DNA from: an uncultured Peptoniphilus sp.
GTDB lineage: Bacteria > Bacillota > Clostridia > Tissierellales > Peptoniphilaceae
Length of the DNA stretch: 8,324 bases
Reading direction: 5' to 3'
NCBI GenBank assembly: GCA_947254665.1
Contig: CAMYEJ010000056.1
Location: 1 to 8,324, forward strand
The position numbers and the translations under genes are program-made. Positions within the stretch are counted from its first letter, which is position 1, and the number at the start of each line of letters is the position of its first letter. The notes under the pieces are model-generated. The model did no database searches, had not been told where the DNA came from, and saw nothing but the letters and a program-made list of their open reading frames with translations. Shown here in pieces: positions 6,949 to 8,324 of this stretch.

Positions 6949-8127
6949 TTAGTTATCTGAATAATTGTCGAAGTAGCCTTGGATTAAAACTACTGGAGTA
7001 CCCTTGTCTCCAGATCCAGAAGTAAGGTCTGATAGAGAACCGATTAAGTCTGTGATCCTTCTTGGAGTAGTACCTAGAGTTTCGTTTGTACCTACTAGAT
7101 TTTTATTCTTATGTTCAATCTTTTCAACCATTGCTTCTCTAAGTTCTTCACCTTTTAGATCTTTGAAGTCGGTATCTGCAATGTATTTGATTTTTATTTC
7201 GCTTGGAGTTCCTGCTAGACCTGCAGTGTGGGCAGGGCTTACAACAGGATCGGCAAGTTCCCAAATTTGTCCAATAGGATCTTTAAATGCTCCGTCTCCG
7301 TAGATCATAACTTCTAGATTTACACCGAATTCTTTGTCTAGAATTTCTTTAATCTTGTCTACGACTTTTTGACCATCCCTAGGGAATAGTTTAACATTTT
7401 CATCACCAGCAAGGTTTGAACCAAGTACACCGTAGTCTTCGTTGTAACCGTGTTTGTCAGTCTTTTCAGAAAGTAGATCGTCAAGACCATATACAACTTT
7501 AGCTCCGGCTTCTTTAAGTTCATCTTTAACAAGATCTCTAGTGTGGATAGAAGCTACAAGAACTTCGTCAGTGAATTTCAAAATAGTTCTTGGATCGTTT
7601 GAAAAATGTATTTCTGAATTAGGTGCAAGACTCTTATAAAGGTCCACATAGTTAATTCCAGTAAATGGGTGAATGGATTTTCCGAATAACTTTTCATACT
7701 CATCTTCATCTAGAACGTCTGTGTATGGATTGATCTTCTTATTAAATAAATCCCTTTCGTTCATAAGATGGTTTCCAACTTCATCAGAAGGATATGAGAG
7801 CAGAATGTGCATCTTTAGTCCTGATTCTGCAAGTCCTTTTAAAATAATAGAGAATCTGTTTCTAGAAAGAATAGGGAATACAACTCCAAATTCCTTTGAA
7901 AACTTAGATCTTACATCACAAGCTATATCATGAGTAGATGCATAGTTGTTTTGTGCTCTTGCTACCAATGATTCAGTAACGGCAACAACGTCTTTGTCCC
8001 TCATCTTAATATTTTCGGCTCTAACCGCTTCGATAACAGAATCTGTAACTATTTTAGCTACATCTTCTCCACTTTTGACTATAGGTGTTCTAATACCTCT
8101 TACAACAGTACCAAAGTATCTTTTCAT
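6949..8127 (-). CDS. CofE-like coenzyme F420-0:L-glutamate ligase family protein
   Basis: The sequence resembles the long CofE-type proteins found in many Clostridia and relatives. Archaeal CofE adds glutamates to coenzyme F420 using GTP. Visible conserved blocks are GTVVRGIRTP (6-15), VAVTESLVARAQ (48-59), LSRNRFSIILKG (87-98), SYPSDEVGNH (111-120), NDPRTILK (177-184), LGSNLAGDENVKLFPRD (235-251), YGDGAFKDP (276-284), TTPRRITDLIGSLSDLTSG (353-371) and DKGTPVV (374-380). At 392 residues it is much longer than archaeal CofE (about 250). The blocks are recognised from memory of annotated homologues. These bacteria are not known to make F420, and no other F420 genes are in the window, so the true substrate is unknown; a gamma-glutamyl ligase acting on another acceptor is plausible. 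The gene stands alone, has its own promoter and a strong AGGAGG (8133-8138) six bases... upstream of the ATG region, and ends at the shared terminator. Confidence 0.82.
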   Translation of the reverse strand: MKRYFGTVVRGIRTPIVKSGEDVAKIVTDSVIEAVRAENIKMRDKDVVAVTESLVARAQNNYASTHDIACDVRSKFSKEFGVVFPILSRNRFSIILKGLAESGLKMHILLSYPSDEVGNHLMNERDLFNKKINPYTDVLDEDEYEKLFGKSIHPFTGINYVDLYKSLAPNSEIHFSNDPRTILKFTDEVLVASIHTRDLVKDELKEAGAKVVYGLDDLLSEKTDKHGYNEDYGVLGSNLAGDENVKLFPRDGQKVVDKIKEILDKEFGVNLEVMIYGDGAFKDPIGQIWELADPVVSPAHTAGLAGTPSEIKIKYIADTDFKDLKGEELREAMVEKIEHKNKNLVGTNETLGTTPRRITDLIGSLSDLTSGSGDKGTPVVLIQGYFDNYSDN

Positions 8128-8132
8128 ATTTT

Positions 8133-8138
8133 CCTCCT
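8133..8138 (-). promoter_or_regulatory. Strong ribosome binding site of the CofE-like gene
   Basis: A perfect AGGAGG lies five bases before the ATG at 8127. It confirms the start codon and suggests efficient translation. Confidence 0.85.
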
Positions 8139-8154
8139 AAAAATTATCAACTGT

Positions 8155-8173
8155 GTAAAGGAAAATCCTTTAC
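8155..8173. repeat. Perfect palindrome GTAAAGGA-AAA-TCCTTTAC at the CofE-like gene promoter
   Basis: The arms 8155-8162 and 8166-8173 are perfect 8-bp reverse complements around a 3-base centre. The element begins at the predicted transcription start of the minus-strand gene and ends 16 bases before its ribosome binding site. It could be a repressor operator or a 5' hairpin in the mRNA. No T-run follows on either strand, so it is not a typical terminator. Confidence 0.65.
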
Positions 8174-8178
8174 TACTC

Positions 8179-8206
8179 ATTATTGCACATAATATAAAAA
8201 AGTTAA
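8179..8206 (-). promoter_or_regulatory. Probable extended -10 promoter of the CofE-like gene
   Basis: On the minus strand, TTAACT (8206-8201) is 16 bases from AATAAT (8184-8179), which is preceded by TGC, an extended -10 motif. The expected transcript start near 8172 falls at the edge of the palindrome. Confidence 0.5.
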
Positions 8207-8324
8207 AGAAATAGAAACAAAAAAATTTTGGATATTTATAAATTTTCATTTTTTAATCACTTTTTGTTTGCAAATTTAGAACAGAAAAATATAAATTTAA
8301 AAAATCATTGTTAATAATATGAAC
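8207..8324. other. Very AT-rich non-coding flank
   Basis: This end of the window is almost entirely A and T with short homopolymer runs. I see no open reading frame, RNA gene or convincing terminator. It is probably the upstream spacer of the CofE-like gene, and any gene further right lies outside the window. Confidence 0.5.

Noticed and set aside
7004..8140. Four plus-strand open frames (61-99 codons) opposite the CofE-like gene
   Set aside because: All are antisense to a strongly supported gene, lack ribosome binding sites and show no protein family features.
8207..8324. Possible origin-like or terminator structure in the AT-rich right end
   Set aside because: Only short A/T runs are seen; no DnaA-box cluster, no GC stem followed by a T-run, and no iterated repeats.

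Overview
The window is AT-rich, low-GC Gram-positive-type DNA. It has strong AGGAGG-type ribosome binding sites, tightly packed genes and AT-rich intergenic gaps. Gene content (a fused NfnA/NfnB-type flavin iron-sulfur oxidoreductase, an AlaX-like protein, ComEC, HolA and a CofE-like ligase) suits a strictly anaerobic Firmicute. My best guess is the Tissierellia/Peptoniphilaceae group (Peptoniphilus, Anaerococcus and relatives), but this is inference from gene content and composition only.

Layout: (1) Bases 6-3732, minus strand, form a two-gene operon read right to left. The first gene is a 479-residue protein that I read as a degenerate alanyl-tRNA editing protein of the AlaX-L type. One base after its stop begins a 761-residue fusion of an NfnA/PyrK/SudB-like ferredoxin reductase module with an NfnB/GltD-like NADPH oxidoreductase. 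(2) Bases 3733-3876 are a divergent promoter region with a good sigma-A promoter for the plus strand, repeated CTTRTAAT boxes and a small palindrome near the predicted transcription start. (3) Bases 3877-6902, plus strand, hold comEC and holA, overlapping by 4 bases. (4) Bases 6913-6943 hold a hairpin terminator with T-rich tracts on both sides, placed between convergent genes and able to work in both directions. (5) Bases 6949-8127, minus strand, hold a 392-residue coenzyme F420-0:gamma-glutamyl ligase (CofE) family protein. Its upstream region (8128-8324) has an extended -10 promoter and a perfect 8-bp-arm palindrome at the predicted start of transcription.

How the genes relate: comEC (DNA uptake channel) and holA (clamp-loader delta) are a pairing often seen in Firmicutes without an obvious functional link. 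The NfnAB fusion would connect NADH, NADPH and ferredoxin pools. The most unusual item is the AlaX-like protein. It keeps the family's overall layout (editing domain, linker, DHHA1-like end), yet all four zinc ligands of the editing site and the glycine-rich DHHA1 motif are replaced, and a long charged low-complexity linker joins the two halves. It is an intact, well-started gene translationally coupled to the oxidoreductase, so it looks like a repurposed, catalytically dead paralogue and not a decaying pseudogene. No RNA genes, CRISPR arrays, insertion sequences or phage genes are visible, and no gene-free stretch exceeds about 200 bases.
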